From positions 1 to 58,412 of the forward strand of contig NZGD01000136.1 of the NCBI GenBank assembly GCA_002690925.1: a stretch of 58,412 bases of DNA, in the 5' to 3' direction. A program made the position numbers and the translations under genes. This DNA is from Rhodopirellula sp. GTDB taxonomy: Bacteria; Planctomycetota; Planctomycetia; Pirellulales; Pirellulaceae. The notes below the pieces were generated by a model. That model saw nothing but the letters and a program-made list of their open reading frames with translations. It was not told where the DNA came from and did not search any database. Below, piece after piece: positions 46,086 to 55,277 of this stretch (the stretch's first letter is position 1; each line of letters starts with the position of its first letter).

Positions 46086-46829
46086 AACTTTGTAAATCGA
46101 GCCGGGCCCGCCATAAGCATTGAATCAGACAAATCGTCGTCATTCCAATCATAAACCGTAAGCTAGGGAAACGAGTCATGTTCCTACCGCGAAAACTGAT
46201 GATTTCAGGCTAAAACCGACAGATCTCGTTCCAGACGGAGCCAGCGTAGACGGCGTGCGGCACGGAAATCGCGTCAGGTGGAATGTTCCCCAAATCCAGC
46301 AAAAACCGAAACCTGCTGCCCTACATGAACGAGCGGCACAAAATACAGGCAGAAAGGACAACCGAGCCATCGAGCCCCCCGGTGCAGCAGGGCCGTAGGA
46401 GCATCCCAAATCTCTTCGGTCATCGGATGTCACTTTCGCGTTAGTGTTCGACGGGACAATCTGCTAGCCCCCATCACCCACCATCTTCGTAAAAGCTGTG
46501 TCTGAACGCTATTGTGCCGAATAAACAAATGGTGTGGAACGCTTCGCCGCATGTCCACCCAAACGCCCTGTGCGGGCCCACATTGGCTCGAAACGCACCG
46601 CCGCCAAAAAAGGTTAGAACCCTCAAGCTTGGCCCTTACACAGAGGACCAATCAATCGCGGGCGAATTTTTCTAACCCAAATTGCTGGTGCCCATCACCC
46701 ATTGAAGCGACGGGCTCACGTGCCCCATCGATACGCAGAGTCTCACAAAATAAGCAGGATGGTAGAACGTATTTTTGCCTATCGCGACCAAGGCGATTGG
46801 TCGCGACGCACAGAAGAAAAAAAGCCGTC
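46086..46829. other. Long intergenic region
   Basis: About 740 bases between two leftward genes. Several short frames exist on both strands, but none has a motif or ribosome-binding site. A perfect hairpin lies at 46782-46806. The kinase promoter is expected within the left part. Confidence 0.45.
46782..46806. terminator. Hairpin after oxidoreductase gene
   Basis: The perfect 10-bp inverted repeat TCGCGACCAA / TTGGTCGCGA has a five-base loop and lies 24 bases beyond the leftward stop at 46830. No T run follows on the minus strand, but a TTTTTTTC run comes just before it. It is probably a structured 3' end; classification as an intrinsic terminator is uncertain. Confidence 0.5.
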
Positions 46830-48026
46830 TTAGCGACGCGCCACCTCGTGTTTCAACGGAAGCCACGCAGCATTTTCTTGACTACTGGCAACACATTGCT
46901 GAATGAAATACATCCCCTCCACCCCATCATAAATATTGGGGTAAAGCGTATCACGTCGTTCGAAATTTTCTCCTGACGCTCGCTTTGCCATGTCATCAAA
47001 CGCTGCCGTGTAGACATTCGCAAAGGCTTCAAAGAACGCTTCCGGATGACCAGCTGGCAAGCGGCAGGCGCCAGCCCCTAATTCATTGGTGAACGGGGCG
47101 TTGGGGTCGCGTGTGTATATCTGGTGCGGTTTTCCATTTTGTCGAAAAATCAATTCGTTGGGATTTTCCTGTCGCCATTTTAACGAACCTTTTGTTCCAT
47201 CAATTTCAATTTCAACATCATTCTCGCGACCATGACTGATTTGCGAAGCAGTGACGGTTCCCAGTCCACCATTGGCGTAACGAATAACGGCAGTGCCATA
47301 ATCATCAAGCCGCCGACCTTCGACAAAGGTCTTGAGACTGCAACTGACTGACTCTGGCATTTCGCCGGTCATGAATCGGCCCAGGTTATAAGCGTGTGTG
47401 GCGATGTCACCAAAAGCTCCTGCAGCACCACTCTTAGCAGGATCAGTCCGCCAAGCAGCTTGCTTCTGATCCTCGGCTTCCAGAGAAGTTCGCAACCACC
47501 CTTGGATATATTGCGAACGTATCGCATTGATTTCACCCAGCTCGCCACCGAGGATCATTTCCCGTGCCTGCCGCACCAGTGGATAGCCCGTGTAGTTGTG
47601 TGTGACGGCGAAGACAACATCACTTCCAGTAACTGTTTCAAGCAACGCTTCAGCTTGTGCCAAATCAAAGGTCAGTGGTTTGTCACAAACCACGTTAAAA
47701 CCAGCTTCAACCGCGGCTCTGGCAACTTCGTAGTGCGTATGATTGGGTGTTGCAACACTGACGAAGTCGATCCTGTCATCTTCTGGCAACTTACTTTCAG
47801 CGTCCAGCATCGCTTCATAGCTGCCATAAGCACGGTCTTCCTCGATCCCATATTCCGGTGCTGATGCTTTGGCTCGTTCCGGATTGCTCGATAGGGCTCC
47901 AGCCGTCACCACAGCCCGATTGTCAAGGCAGGCGCCGATCGAGTGAACTCGTCCGATAAAGGAACCACTTCCTCCGCCTACGAGTGCCATGCGGAATTTT
48001 CGATTCAGTGGTGCGTTGATACCCAT
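46830..48026 (-). CDS. Gfo/Idh/MocA oxidoreductase, cytoplasmic
   Basis: This 398-residue NAD(P)-dependent oxidoreductase has no export signal. The Rossmann start is RMALVGGGSGSFIGRVH, followed by VATPNHTHYEVARAAVEAG and CDKPLTFD, where Asp precedes the catalytic Lys-Pro instead of the usual Glu. Further on are GDIATHAYNLGRF and a long substrate domain with beta-sheet repeats (TAVIRYANGGLGTV). It differs from the two Tat-exported relatives in the window and resembles enzymes of inositol or sugar catabolism. The ATG at 48026 is chosen because the Rossmann fold begins 10 residues later; the frame stays open to 48524, but that part overlaps the divergent gene and is not protein-like. Confidence 0.93.
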   Translation of the reverse strand: MGINAPLNRKFRMALVGGGSGSFIGRVHSIGACLDNRAVVTAGALSSNPERAKASAPEYGIEEDRAYGSYEAMLDAESKLPEDDRIDFVSVATPNHTHYEVARAAVEAGFNVVCDKPLTFDLAQAEALLETVTGSDVVFAVTHNYTGYPLVRQAREMILGGELGEINAIRSQYIQGWLRTSLEAEDQKQAAWRTDPAKSGAAGAFGDIATHAYNLGRFMTGEMPESVSCSLKTFVEGRRLDDYGTAVIRYANGGLGTVTASQISHGRENDVEIEIDGTKGSLKWRQENPNELIFRQNGKPHQIYTRDPNAPFTNELGAGACRLPAGHPEAFFEAFANVYTAAFDDMAKRASGENFERRDTLYPNIYDGVEGMYFIQQCVASSQENAAWLPLKHEVARR

Positions 48027-48271
48027 GGTGTTTTGATGCTCTCGAGGGGGAAAAACGTTGATTTGGCGACAAGAGGACAAGATGTCGAATGTCTTTCTAA
48101 GAAGGCAATCGTAAAGATCAATCGAAGCGCGTACAATTACCGGTAGGTGAACAAGGTCCACGGAGGCCGGGATCTGCTGCCGTTTTGCTCGGCAAAACGT
48201 TAATAACGACCAAAGTTTGCCACCCGTCACACTCGTCAAATCCCTCCCGTTATCGCATGGAGTCACCAACG

Positions 48272-48907
48272 ATGCCTCAATCAACTGTCCCTCATACCCC
48301 ACCGACACTCGAAAAAACACCCGTTCAGCGAATAAAGCCCCATGGCGCGTGCTGCGACCTTCAGCGTGTTGGAATAGCCTTCCTCGCCGCAATAACGTTG
48401 ATTTCAGTAGGGATTGCAAGCTACTTTGCAGGCCGTCATCAATCGCCCTTGAATCAGGAACTGTCGCAACTGCCCCTTCTGAACGCTGCTGCGGCGGTGT
48501 CTGACGAGAAATACTCAATCGCAACCGGCATCATCAGCGAAGAGGCTGACGGATTCTTCGTTTTGGACCACAACTCAGGCCTACTGCAGTGCAATGTGAT
48601 ATACCCCCGACGTGGAGGACAATTCATGGCACGCTATACAACCAACGTGAACGAGGCTGTTGGAACAGGTGCCAAAGGTGGCAAGTACATGATGCTGACC
48701 GGCCGTGCTCAATTTCCACGAGCAAGCAATAACCCAGCCGCATCGACCGTGGTGTATGTGATGGATACCGCGAGTGGAAATTACGCTTGCTTTGGTATCC
48801 CCTACGACCGAGTCCTCGCCAACGCCAATCGGCCTCAGCAGGGTCCAATGCGTCTACTGACGACCGGCACCGCCAACCCAGTCATTGATCGTGACAATCT
48901 TCGTTAG
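48272..48907 (+). CDS. Membrane-anchored protein, unknown
   Basis: This 211-residue protein has a Pro/Thr-rich cytoplasmic N-terminus, one membrane helix (VGIAFLAAITLISVGIASYFAG, about residues 33-54), and an extracytoplasmic domain with paired beta segments (KYSIATGIISEEADGFFVLD, GGKYMMLTGRAQF, STVVYVMDTASGNYACFGIPY). The fold may be a small beta-sandwich. I recognise no family; similar short anchored proteins occur in planctomycetes. The ATG at 48272 has GGAG nine bases upstream, which is better supported than ATG at 48257 or 48185. It is divergent from the oxidoreductase gene and lies 117 bases before the helicase gene. Confidence 0.75.
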   Translation: MPQSTVPHTPPTLEKTPVQRIKPHGACCDLQRVGIAFLAAITLISVGIASYFAGRHQSPLNQELSQLPLLNAAAAVSDEKYSIATGIISEEADGFFVLDHNSGLLQCNVIYPRRGGQFMARYTTNVNEAVGTGAKGGKYMMLTGRAQFPRASNNPAASTVVYVMDTASGNYACFGIPYDRVLANANRPQQGPMRLLTTGTANPVIDRDNLR

Positions 48908-49023
48908 CAGCCAAGCTTATCGCCCCGAAGGTTCCCACTGTTCCAGGCATTTTGCGGCTTGTTACAGACATTTGATGACGTCTTGCAAACCAGACCTGCT
49001 CCAACTAACAAGCGCATAACGGA

Positions 49024-51072
49024 TTGAACGCAGCAACTCACGGATTGAATGGACCGCAAGCCGAAGCGGTCGCCACCCTGCGTGGTCCAATGTTGGTACT
49101 AGCTGGAGCGGGAACAGGAAAGACCCGAGTGGTTACGTTTCGAATCGCAAACCTGATTCGCAACGGAATCGCGCCAGAGCGAATTTTGGCGGTCACATTC
49201 ACCAATAAAGCCGCTGGCGAAATGCAGGAGCGAGTCAGTGAACTGATCGTAAAATCCCAACGACAAAATCGCCGCCCCAGTGGTAAACGGCGAATTGCGA
49301 AGAAAAAAACCAAACCGCCTCAACCTGTCATCAGCACTTTTCATGCGCAATGCGTGCAGATCCTGCGACGGCATGCAAAAGCGTTGGGATTCCCAGCCAA
49401 GTTTTCGATTTATGACCGTGGCGATCAGGAATCACTTGCCCGGGGGATCCTCAGAGAATTGCGATTACCAGGCACAGCATTGCGCCCCGGAGACATGCTA
49501 TCGATCATCGGTGGCTGGAAAAACGAATCCATCAAACCAGACAAAGCGGCTTTCCTCGCTTCAACAGATCGTGAACATTTCGCCGCTGCCGGCTATCGAC
49601 GCTATCAGGATGCGTTGCAAGCACGGGGTGCGATGGACTTCGACGATCTGCTGCTGCATACGGAAACCCTGTTCGACGAGCACCCTGCGATCCGCGATGA
49701 GGAAGCTGCCAAATACGACCACGTTCTTGTTGATGAATATCAGGATACCAATGGAAGCCAATACCGGATCACCAAACACCTAACGTTACGCCATCGCAAC
49801 CTCTGCGTTGTGGGAGACGACGACCAATCGATCTATGCATGGCGTGGGGCGGATGTCACCCACATTCTCAGCTTTAAAGATGACTGGCCCGATGCCAAAG
49901 TTGTGTGCCTTGAAAACAACTATCGCAGCACAGCTGAAATTCTGGCAATGGCAAACCGACTGATCGCCTTCAACACAGAACGCCACGACAAGATCCTGAT
50001 TGCCAGCCGCCCCAAGGGACCGCGTCCGCGAATTGAACAACACAAAGACGAACTCACCGAATCTGAAACCGTCGTCCGCGAAATCAAGAATCGTATCGAC
50101 AATGATCATGTTCAACCGCGTGATATAGCGATCCTCTTTCGAACCAATGAACAGCCGCGACTGTTCGAAACGGAATTGCGCAAAGCCAACATTCCCTATG
50201 TGATGCTTGGAAGCCAATCATTTTTTGATCGACGAGAAGTCAAGGATATCCTTGCTTATCTGAAATGGATTGAGCAGCCAAGTGACGAAGTCGCTTTACT
50301 GCGTGTGATCAACACACCCGCCCGAGGTCTGGGAAACAAAACCGTCAAGCTGCTGGTCCAGCGAGCAGTCGAACGAGGCGTCCCGGTCTGGGACGTGATG
50401 CAGGACCGCGCCGCCACGAGCGACCTGACTTCTGCCGCACAGCGAGGAATTGGTGAACTGGCTGCACTGGCAAAAGATGTCCAGCAAAGAGCCACCAATG
50501 AATCCCTGACAGACGCGATGCGCACCCTACTGGAACGCACCGCCTATTACGAAGAAATCACTCGTCTGTATGAAAAACCGGAGGAACGTCAGGCAAGACA
50601 AGCTTCTCTGGAGGAACTTACCAACGCTATTAACGCTTATGAGGAAAACACATCGAAAAAAGCACCTGACCTAACCGGTTTTCTGTCCGAAATCGCTTTA
50701 TCTGGACGCGAAATGGGAAATGAAAAAGACAAGCTGGCAGCGCAAAATGCAGTCTGGTTGTTGACTCTTCATGCCGCCAAGGGTCTTGAATTCCCGGTGG
50801 TCTATATGGTCGGCATGGAGGATGGAATCCTGCCCCACAGCCGCAGTGTCAAATCAGGAGAGGAAGAAGACATCGCAGAGGAACGACGTCTTTGCTATGT
50901 CGGTATCACGCGGGCACAGGAAAACCTAACCATGTCATTAGCGCTCACTCGCCGCAAATGGGGCAAAGCAAGGCCCACCACCCCAAGCCGATTCTTGTAC
51001 GAGATCACAGGAAAGGCAGACAATCCGAATAAATATCGCAAGAAAAAAAACAAGCGTTCCATCCAAGGCTAA
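49024..51072 (+). CDS. UvrD/PcrA-type SF1A helicase
   Basis: This 682-residue 3'-5' DNA helicase is of the UvrD/Rep/PcrA family, involved in repair and replication restart. Motifs in order: I AGAGTGKT (27-34), Ia VTFTNKAAGEM, II VLVDEYQDTN (235-244), III GDDDQSIYAWRGA, IV ENNYRS, V LLTLHAAKGLEFPVVYMVGMED and VI EERRLCYVGITRAQ. A basic insert of about 24 residues (78-101, rich in K/R: RRPSGKRRIAKKKTK) lies between motifs Ia and Ib, not usual in UvrD. The C-terminus is short and Lys-rich. The start is TTG at 49024 without a clear ribosome-binding site; a second TTG seven codons downstream (49045) is possible. Confidence 0.93.
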   Translation: MNAATHGLNGPQAEAVATLRGPMLVLAGAGTGKTRVVTFRIANLIRNGIAPERILAVTFTNKAAGEMQERVSELIVKSQRQNRRPSGKRRIAKKKTKPPQPVISTFHAQCVQILRRHAKALGFPAKFSIYDRGDQESLARGILRELRLPGTALRPGDMLSIIGGWKNESIKPDKAAFLASTDREHFAAAGYRRYQDALQARGAMDFDDLLLHTETLFDEHPAIRDEEAAKYDHVLVDEYQDTNGSQYRITKHLTLRHRNLCVVGDDDQSIYAWRGADVTHILSFKDDWPDAKVVCLENNYRSTAEILAMANRLIAFNTERHDKILIASRPKGPRPRIEQHKDELTESETVVREIKNRIDNDHVQPRDIAILFRTNEQPRLFETELRKANIPYVMLGSQSFFDRREVKDILAYLKWIEQPSDEVALLRVINTPARGLGNKTVKLLVQRAVERGVPVWDVMQDRAATSDLTSAAQRGIGELAALAKDVQQRATNESLTDAMRTLLERTAYYEEITRLYEKPEERQARQASLEELTNAINAYEENTSKKAPDLTGFLSEIALSGREMGNEKDKLAAQNAVWLLTLHAAKGLEFPVVYMVGMEDGILPHSRSVKSGEEEDIAEERRLCYVGITRAQENLTMSLALTRRKWGKARPTTPSRFLYEITGKADNPNKYRKKKNKRSIQG

Positions 51073-51132
51073 AAAACACAGTCACTCGCGAAACGCAACT
51101 ACCGCGCAAAAGCCTGCACTTCCGAGGAATAC

Positions 51133-52620
51133 TTACAAACCTTGCAGTGCCACGCCCCCGGTTTTTTTTGCTAACTGGATCAAGTCCTCGTTTTTTTCTT
51201 CCACAATGAAAACGTGCAGCATGATCCCCTTGAGCTCTTTGGGTTTCACGTTGATTCCATGATCACCGTCCGTGACGATAATCAATTCGGGACGCTCTGC
51301 ATCCACATCATCAACGACACTACGAATTCTCTTGATGCCCTCGCGCAAGGCAAGATTGATGTCGGTGTCATCCCCCATAAAAAAATCGTATTCGAGACGG
51401 CGAATTTCATCCTGTGCGTCAGCGACATCCTGCACCATCACCTGCTCATGCACGGCGGAATCGAAAAAACTGTACCCGAGAATCGCTTCTCGCCGCATCA
51501 CCGCTCGTAAACGATTCATCAGAATTGCCAAGAGCTTGTAAATCCGTTCACCCTGCTGCATGGATTTGCTGCGATCCAGCATGGCATAAAACACCTGCTT
51601 CTTGTCGCTTCTTTTGACTTTCTCACGCACCATGAAACTTTTGGTTGCAAGCCGATAACGAAAGTACTTTGCAGAGGCAACCTTGACCGCCCAAGCGGCA
51701 GGTGCCATGCGTGGCAACTCATCGTAGGACGCCATCATCCTCATTCGGGTTTGATCTCCATCTGCAGCAGGGAGCATTTTTTTCTCGAAGCGTGGCTGAA
51801 AAGCCACGTATTCATTTGCAACACGCGAAATCCGCAGCAAAGCCTCCATACTCGGTTCCGCCAGCAAGCGTGAAGCAACATTCAAACGCCGTACAGAAAG
51901 CGGGTGGATCTCTTTTTCCGCTGACACCTCACTCTTCCCACCAAAACATTCGGAAAACAGCGACGCAATCTTTCCCCGCGTATCAATATTCTCTACCAAC
52001 TGAATGGCGGTCACGCCCCGATCAACAGACATTTGAGAGTGATCTATTTTTTCCTCAGGCTTCAGCTTGCTTTCGTCAGGCAGACATTCCAGCAAGTCAA
52101 CTTCATCAGACTCAAGTCCACCAACCTCCTGAAGAGCCCAATTGATCTGTTCGGTGATCTTCTCAGCAGGAATACCAACTGCCAGAGACCGCTTGGCTGT
52201 TGCAATCACGGCCACATTGGCAATCGCTCGATCAATATCAGTACGTCCATGAATCTGCTCAAAGTCGATTCCCCCCAACAAAAGAGACAGCCGATAGTAC
52301 AGCTCAGCATCGCGAGTGGAACCCTGCAGATAATCATCCAGAAAACGCCAGCCCTTCCACATCCGCATGCGATAGGTCAGCCGCGTCCGACGTTCAATCT
52401 CATTTTTCCCCGCAAGCTTCCCCTCATCAACCAAGTGGACTCCATCCCAAATGATCGGCAATGGTAGATGCTGCATTCCGATGGCATCAAGTTTCTTCAC
52501 CACCTCAAGTGAATTGATTTGCTCTCGACGCTCGCTCATCTCCGGGTAGGTCACGTGGGTATGGAACCGAAGAAAGTCCCGATAACGCCGCTCAACACGA
52601 ATGCGTTCCACTGGATTCAT
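51133..52620 (-). CDS. VWA-domain partner of the MoxR pair (ViaA-like)
   Basis: This 495-residue cytoplasmic protein has a mostly helical N-terminal region (about residues 1-330) and a C-terminal von Willebrand A domain (about 340-495). The metal site is complete: D349-R-S-K-S353 (DxSxS), Thr419 in GDDTDINLAL and Asp451 in IIVTDGDHG. Length and layout match ViaA, the E. coli VWA partner of the MoxR ATPase RavA, though I see no clear sequence identity outside the VWA core. Its ATG overlaps the stop of the tandem ATPase gene (ATGA), so the two are translated together and very probably interact. The target of the pair is unknown. Confidence 0.88.
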   Translation of the reverse strand: MNPVERIRVERRYRDFLRFHTHVTYPEMSERREQINSLEVVKKLDAIGMQHLPLPIIWDGVHLVDEGKLAGKNEIERRTRLTYRMRMWKGWRFLDDYLQGSTRDAELYYRLSLLLGGIDFEQIHGRTDIDRAIANVAVIATAKRSLAVGIPAEKITEQINWALQEVGGLESDEVDLLECLPDESKLKPEEKIDHSQMSVDRGVTAIQLVENIDTRGKIASLFSECFGGKSEVSAEKEIHPLSVRRLNVASRLLAEPSMEALLRISRVANEYVAFQPRFEKKMLPAADGDQTRMRMMASYDELPRMAPAAWAVKVASAKYFRYRLATKSFMVREKVKRSDKKQVFYAMLDRSKSMQQGERIYKLLAILMNRLRAVMRREAILGYSFFDSAVHEQVMVQDVADAQDEIRRLEYDFFMGDDTDINLALREGIKRIRSVVDDVDAERPELIIVTDGDHGINVKPKELKGIMLHVFIVEEKNEDLIQLAKKTGGVALQGL

Positions 52621-54695
52621 CTCCCCGCTTCAATTTCACTCGCCAACTCATCGACGCGTTCCTCTGAAAGCCGCTGCCACTGCTGCAACTTGGGATCAGA
52701 AACTTGCAAATACTCCAGTTCATGCTTGAGGGCATCAATGCTGCTCATCAGTTCCAGCATCTCAGCAATTGCCCGGTCGTTCATTTCCAAACGGGCGTCT
52801 TCTTCGAGAACACTGGCCTGCTCAAAAATCTTATTAATATCCAGCATTTTCCCGTGCAAACGTTCGGTTCGCTCGTCTATGTCGCTCAATAAGACTTCCA
52901 CTCCACCCTCCAGCAACGCGGACCTTATCAACCCTTCGACATCTCGCTTGTAGGACTCCATACCCTGCACATTTCGAATGGTAAGAATATCCTCCACAAT
53001 CATCTTCTTGCGACCATGTCGGCCGACACTGTTCCCTGCAAGTCGCAGGCCTCCCAACGCAATTCGCGGTGAAACGTGGAACCCGTTTTCTCGATCATCA
53101 TTTAGATTTGCGATCACGTGAGCGTATATGCGATGCAATTTACGTTTATGCGAACTGGCATTTGGATTAGCAATCCGAAACAATTCTTCGTAATCAGCCT
53201 GTTCATAAGAAGGCCATCGAACTTCCAGTTGTAATGGAAATCGTTCCAGCAAAGCTTTGACGGCATCGCTGTCTTTTGCAAACTGCCGCGGATCCTTGTT
53301 CGTGCAAGCGACGATTACTTTTGACTTCATCTCAACGGGGGTGCTTCCATTCATGAAAGTCCGTCGAGTCAACACGTCCTTCAACGGCAACAATGCCTGA
53401 GAAGAAGCATCAAGGATCTCCTCCAAAACCACCACTTCATATGGCAGAAACGAGCGTGCTGTATCGTACTCGAGACAGACATCCAATTTTGCAATATTCG
53501 GTCCTCCCCAAAGCCGGTCCTCACTCATGCCTTCACCAAATGACTGCAGGAAAATCTGTTCGTCGGTGTAGCCCATGCTTCGCAATGCGGCCATCACCAT
53601 CTCAGATTTACCATGCCCGCCAGGGCCCCATAGCAGCACGTTACAAGGTTGAAAAAAACTGTGCGTCAACACCTGCACAATTTCATCACAGTGAATGAAT
53701 CGCGACTTGAGCGTGGTCGCTGTTAAATCAGGAATGGCAGATCTTGGTGCCTTGAGCGGGCCCTCGTCCTGACTACTGAAATCTCCGCGACCGAGCTGTA
53801 TGACAAAGTTTTCCTCGTTGGGTAGGCGTCTTTCGATTTTCCGAGATAAGTCCGCTGTGTAGGACTGCATCCCTTGAACAAAACGGATGCTCTGAAATGC
53901 ATCAGCAACAATACAGTCATCGCCTCTGACTCTTGCTGTATTCGAAACGACTTCCAACGCTTGCAGCGCCATCCTTGGCGACATGACGAACGTTTTGGTT
54001 TCATTTAAACCGGCAATTACCGACGAAAGCAGGCGATGCAACTCCCTACCTCCACGCGTTGCACCTGGCCTTACCTTTGCAAACAACTCTGCATAATTTT
54101 TCTGTTCATAACTGGGCCACCGCACCTCCTTCTGAAGCAAAAACCGCTCCATCAACGCCTGAACCGCATCGTTCCCATCACCAAATTCACGAGGGTCCTT
54201 GTTTGTGCAAGCAATCACGACCTTGGCGGAAAGGGGCACTCGATCAGGCCCGTTCATAAAGATGCGTCGAGTCAATACATCTTTCAATGGCAACAACGAC
54301 TGTGCAGGCGCATCAAAAATTTCCTCGAAAACAACGGCTTTGTACTGCGATGAAAGGAAGGACCTGTCCGTGTCGTATCGAAGACAAGTATCTAACGAAG
54401 CCATGTCAGGACCACCCCAAAGACGGTCCTCGCTCATCCCTTCGCCGAAGGACTGAATAAAAATCTCGTCATCCTTGAGCCCTAATGACTTTAGAGCCGT
54501 AAGGACCATATCCGACTTGCCATGCCCGCCCGGCCCCCACAAAAGCAAGTTGCAGGGTTCATAAAAGGCTGCCGAAATCAGATCAGCAACTTCTTGACTG
54601 TAAACAAACTTGTCCGCTAAAGCCTCTCGGGCCGTGGGAAGAATCTCCACGCGCGGCGTCGGCAACCATGCCCAATCGTTGGATTGCATTGACAT
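52617..54695 (-). CDS. Tandem MoxR-type AAA+ ATPase
   Basis: This protein of about 692 residues carries two MoxR-family AAA+ modules in one chain. Module 1 spans about 30-290, with Walker A WGPGGHGKS at 53-61, Walker B VVFEE at 121-125 and sensor 1 VIACTNKDP. Module 2 spans about 330-600, with the same Walker A at 355-363, VVLEE at 422-426 and IVACTNKDP. Both contain QSFGEGMSEDRLWGGP and LPLKDVLTRR. Hand alignment of 68 residues around Walker A gives 51 identities. Both Walker B motifs have Glu-Glu instead of Asp-Glu. A coiled-coil-like tail (about 600-690) follows. ATG at 54695 has AGGAG four bases upstream; the frame is open to 54749. MoxR ATPases pair with VWA proteins as chaperones; the VWA gene overlaps its stop. 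Confidence 0.9.
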   Translation of the reverse strand: MSMQSNDWAWLPTPRVEILPTAREALADKFVYSQEVADLISAAFYEPCNLLLWGPGGHGKSDMVLTALKSLGLKDDEIFIQSFGEGMSEDRLWGGPDMASLDTCLRYDTDRSFLSSQYKAVVFEEIFDAPAQSLLPLKDVLTRRIFMNGPDRVPLSAKVVIACTNKDPREFGDGNDAVQALMERFLLQKEVRWPSYEQKNYAELFAKVRPGATRGGRELHRLLSSVIAGLNETKTFVMSPRMALQALEVVSNTARVRGDDCIVADAFQSIRFVQGMQSYTADLSRKIERRLPNEENFVIQLGRGDFSSQDEGPLKAPRSAIPDLTATTLKSRFIHCDEIVQVLTHSFFQPCNVLLWGPGGHGKSEMVMAALRSMGYTDEQIFLQSFGEGMSEDRLWGGPNIAKLDVCLEYDTARSFLPYEVVVLEEILDASSQALLPLKDVLTRRTFMNGSTPVEMKSKVIVACTNKDPRQFAKDSDAVKALLERFPLQLEVRWPSYEQADYEELFRIANPNASSHKRKLHRIYAHVIANLNDDRENGFHVSPRIALGGLRLAGNSVGRHGRKKMIVEDILTIRNVQGMESYKRDVEGLIRSALLEGGVEVLLSDIDERTERLHGKMLDINKIFEQASVLEEDARLEMNDRAIAEMLELMSSIDALKHELEYLQVSDPKLQQWQRLSEERVDELASEIEAGR

Positions 54696-55277
54696 GCAAC
54701 TCCTGCAGCAAAGCTCGGGCACTTCCGCCTTGAGACAATCCAAAAGCAACGAAAAGAGAGCCCGTGGCCTTCATCTTCTCAGGAAATCATGCGTTGGAAA
54801 AGCACCAACCTAAGCTTACGGAGACAAAATCATGTGGTGGACCATGTTGCGTGGGACCATGCTCCGGCCCAGACCATGTTCCGGACCGTAAGGCACCCCG
54901 CATCCAACAACTTGTTTTCTAAGTACCCCAACTCCCAGACCGAGTGCAAAAGCAGTCACTGAAGATAAAACACCGTGGCACAACTGATTGCTTGGCATGC
55001 GGAAGCCCGCCACGAGGCATGGAACCTGTCAACTGAGCCGTGAGGAGGACGCTTCGAATGACTTTTGAGCTGACAATTCTGTCCTCGAGCAGCCTTATAA
55101 AACAAACAGTCCAAAAATATCGTAAAAACCGGGCTGCAGCACTCTCTTAAAACACCTCCCATACACCTCAAGGACAAATAAAGCGGATATAATGGGAGAG
55201 GCTTTCCTACCGCTTAAAAAAGCCATTCCCAATTACCGCCGCCCGGCGTCCAGTTCACCAGAAGATCCCCTCATCAA
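54696..55277. promoter_or_regulatory. Divergent intergenic region of the AAA/VWA locus
   Basis: About 580 bases between the leftward tandem ATPase and the rightward DUF58 gene. They must contain both promoters. Three copies of GACCATG (54840-54846, 54855-54861, 54872-54878) lie at spacings of 15 and 17 bases in a GC-rich stretch near the ATPase side. They could be a repeated binding site. No gene is supported here, and I cannot define -35/-10 boxes with confidence. Confidence 0.45.

Noticed and set aside
48027-48524. An upstream extension of the cytoplasmic oxidoreductase frame
   Set aside because: It overlaps the divergent gene at 48272 and lacks protein-like composition; the Rossmann fold begins ten residues after the ATG at 48026.
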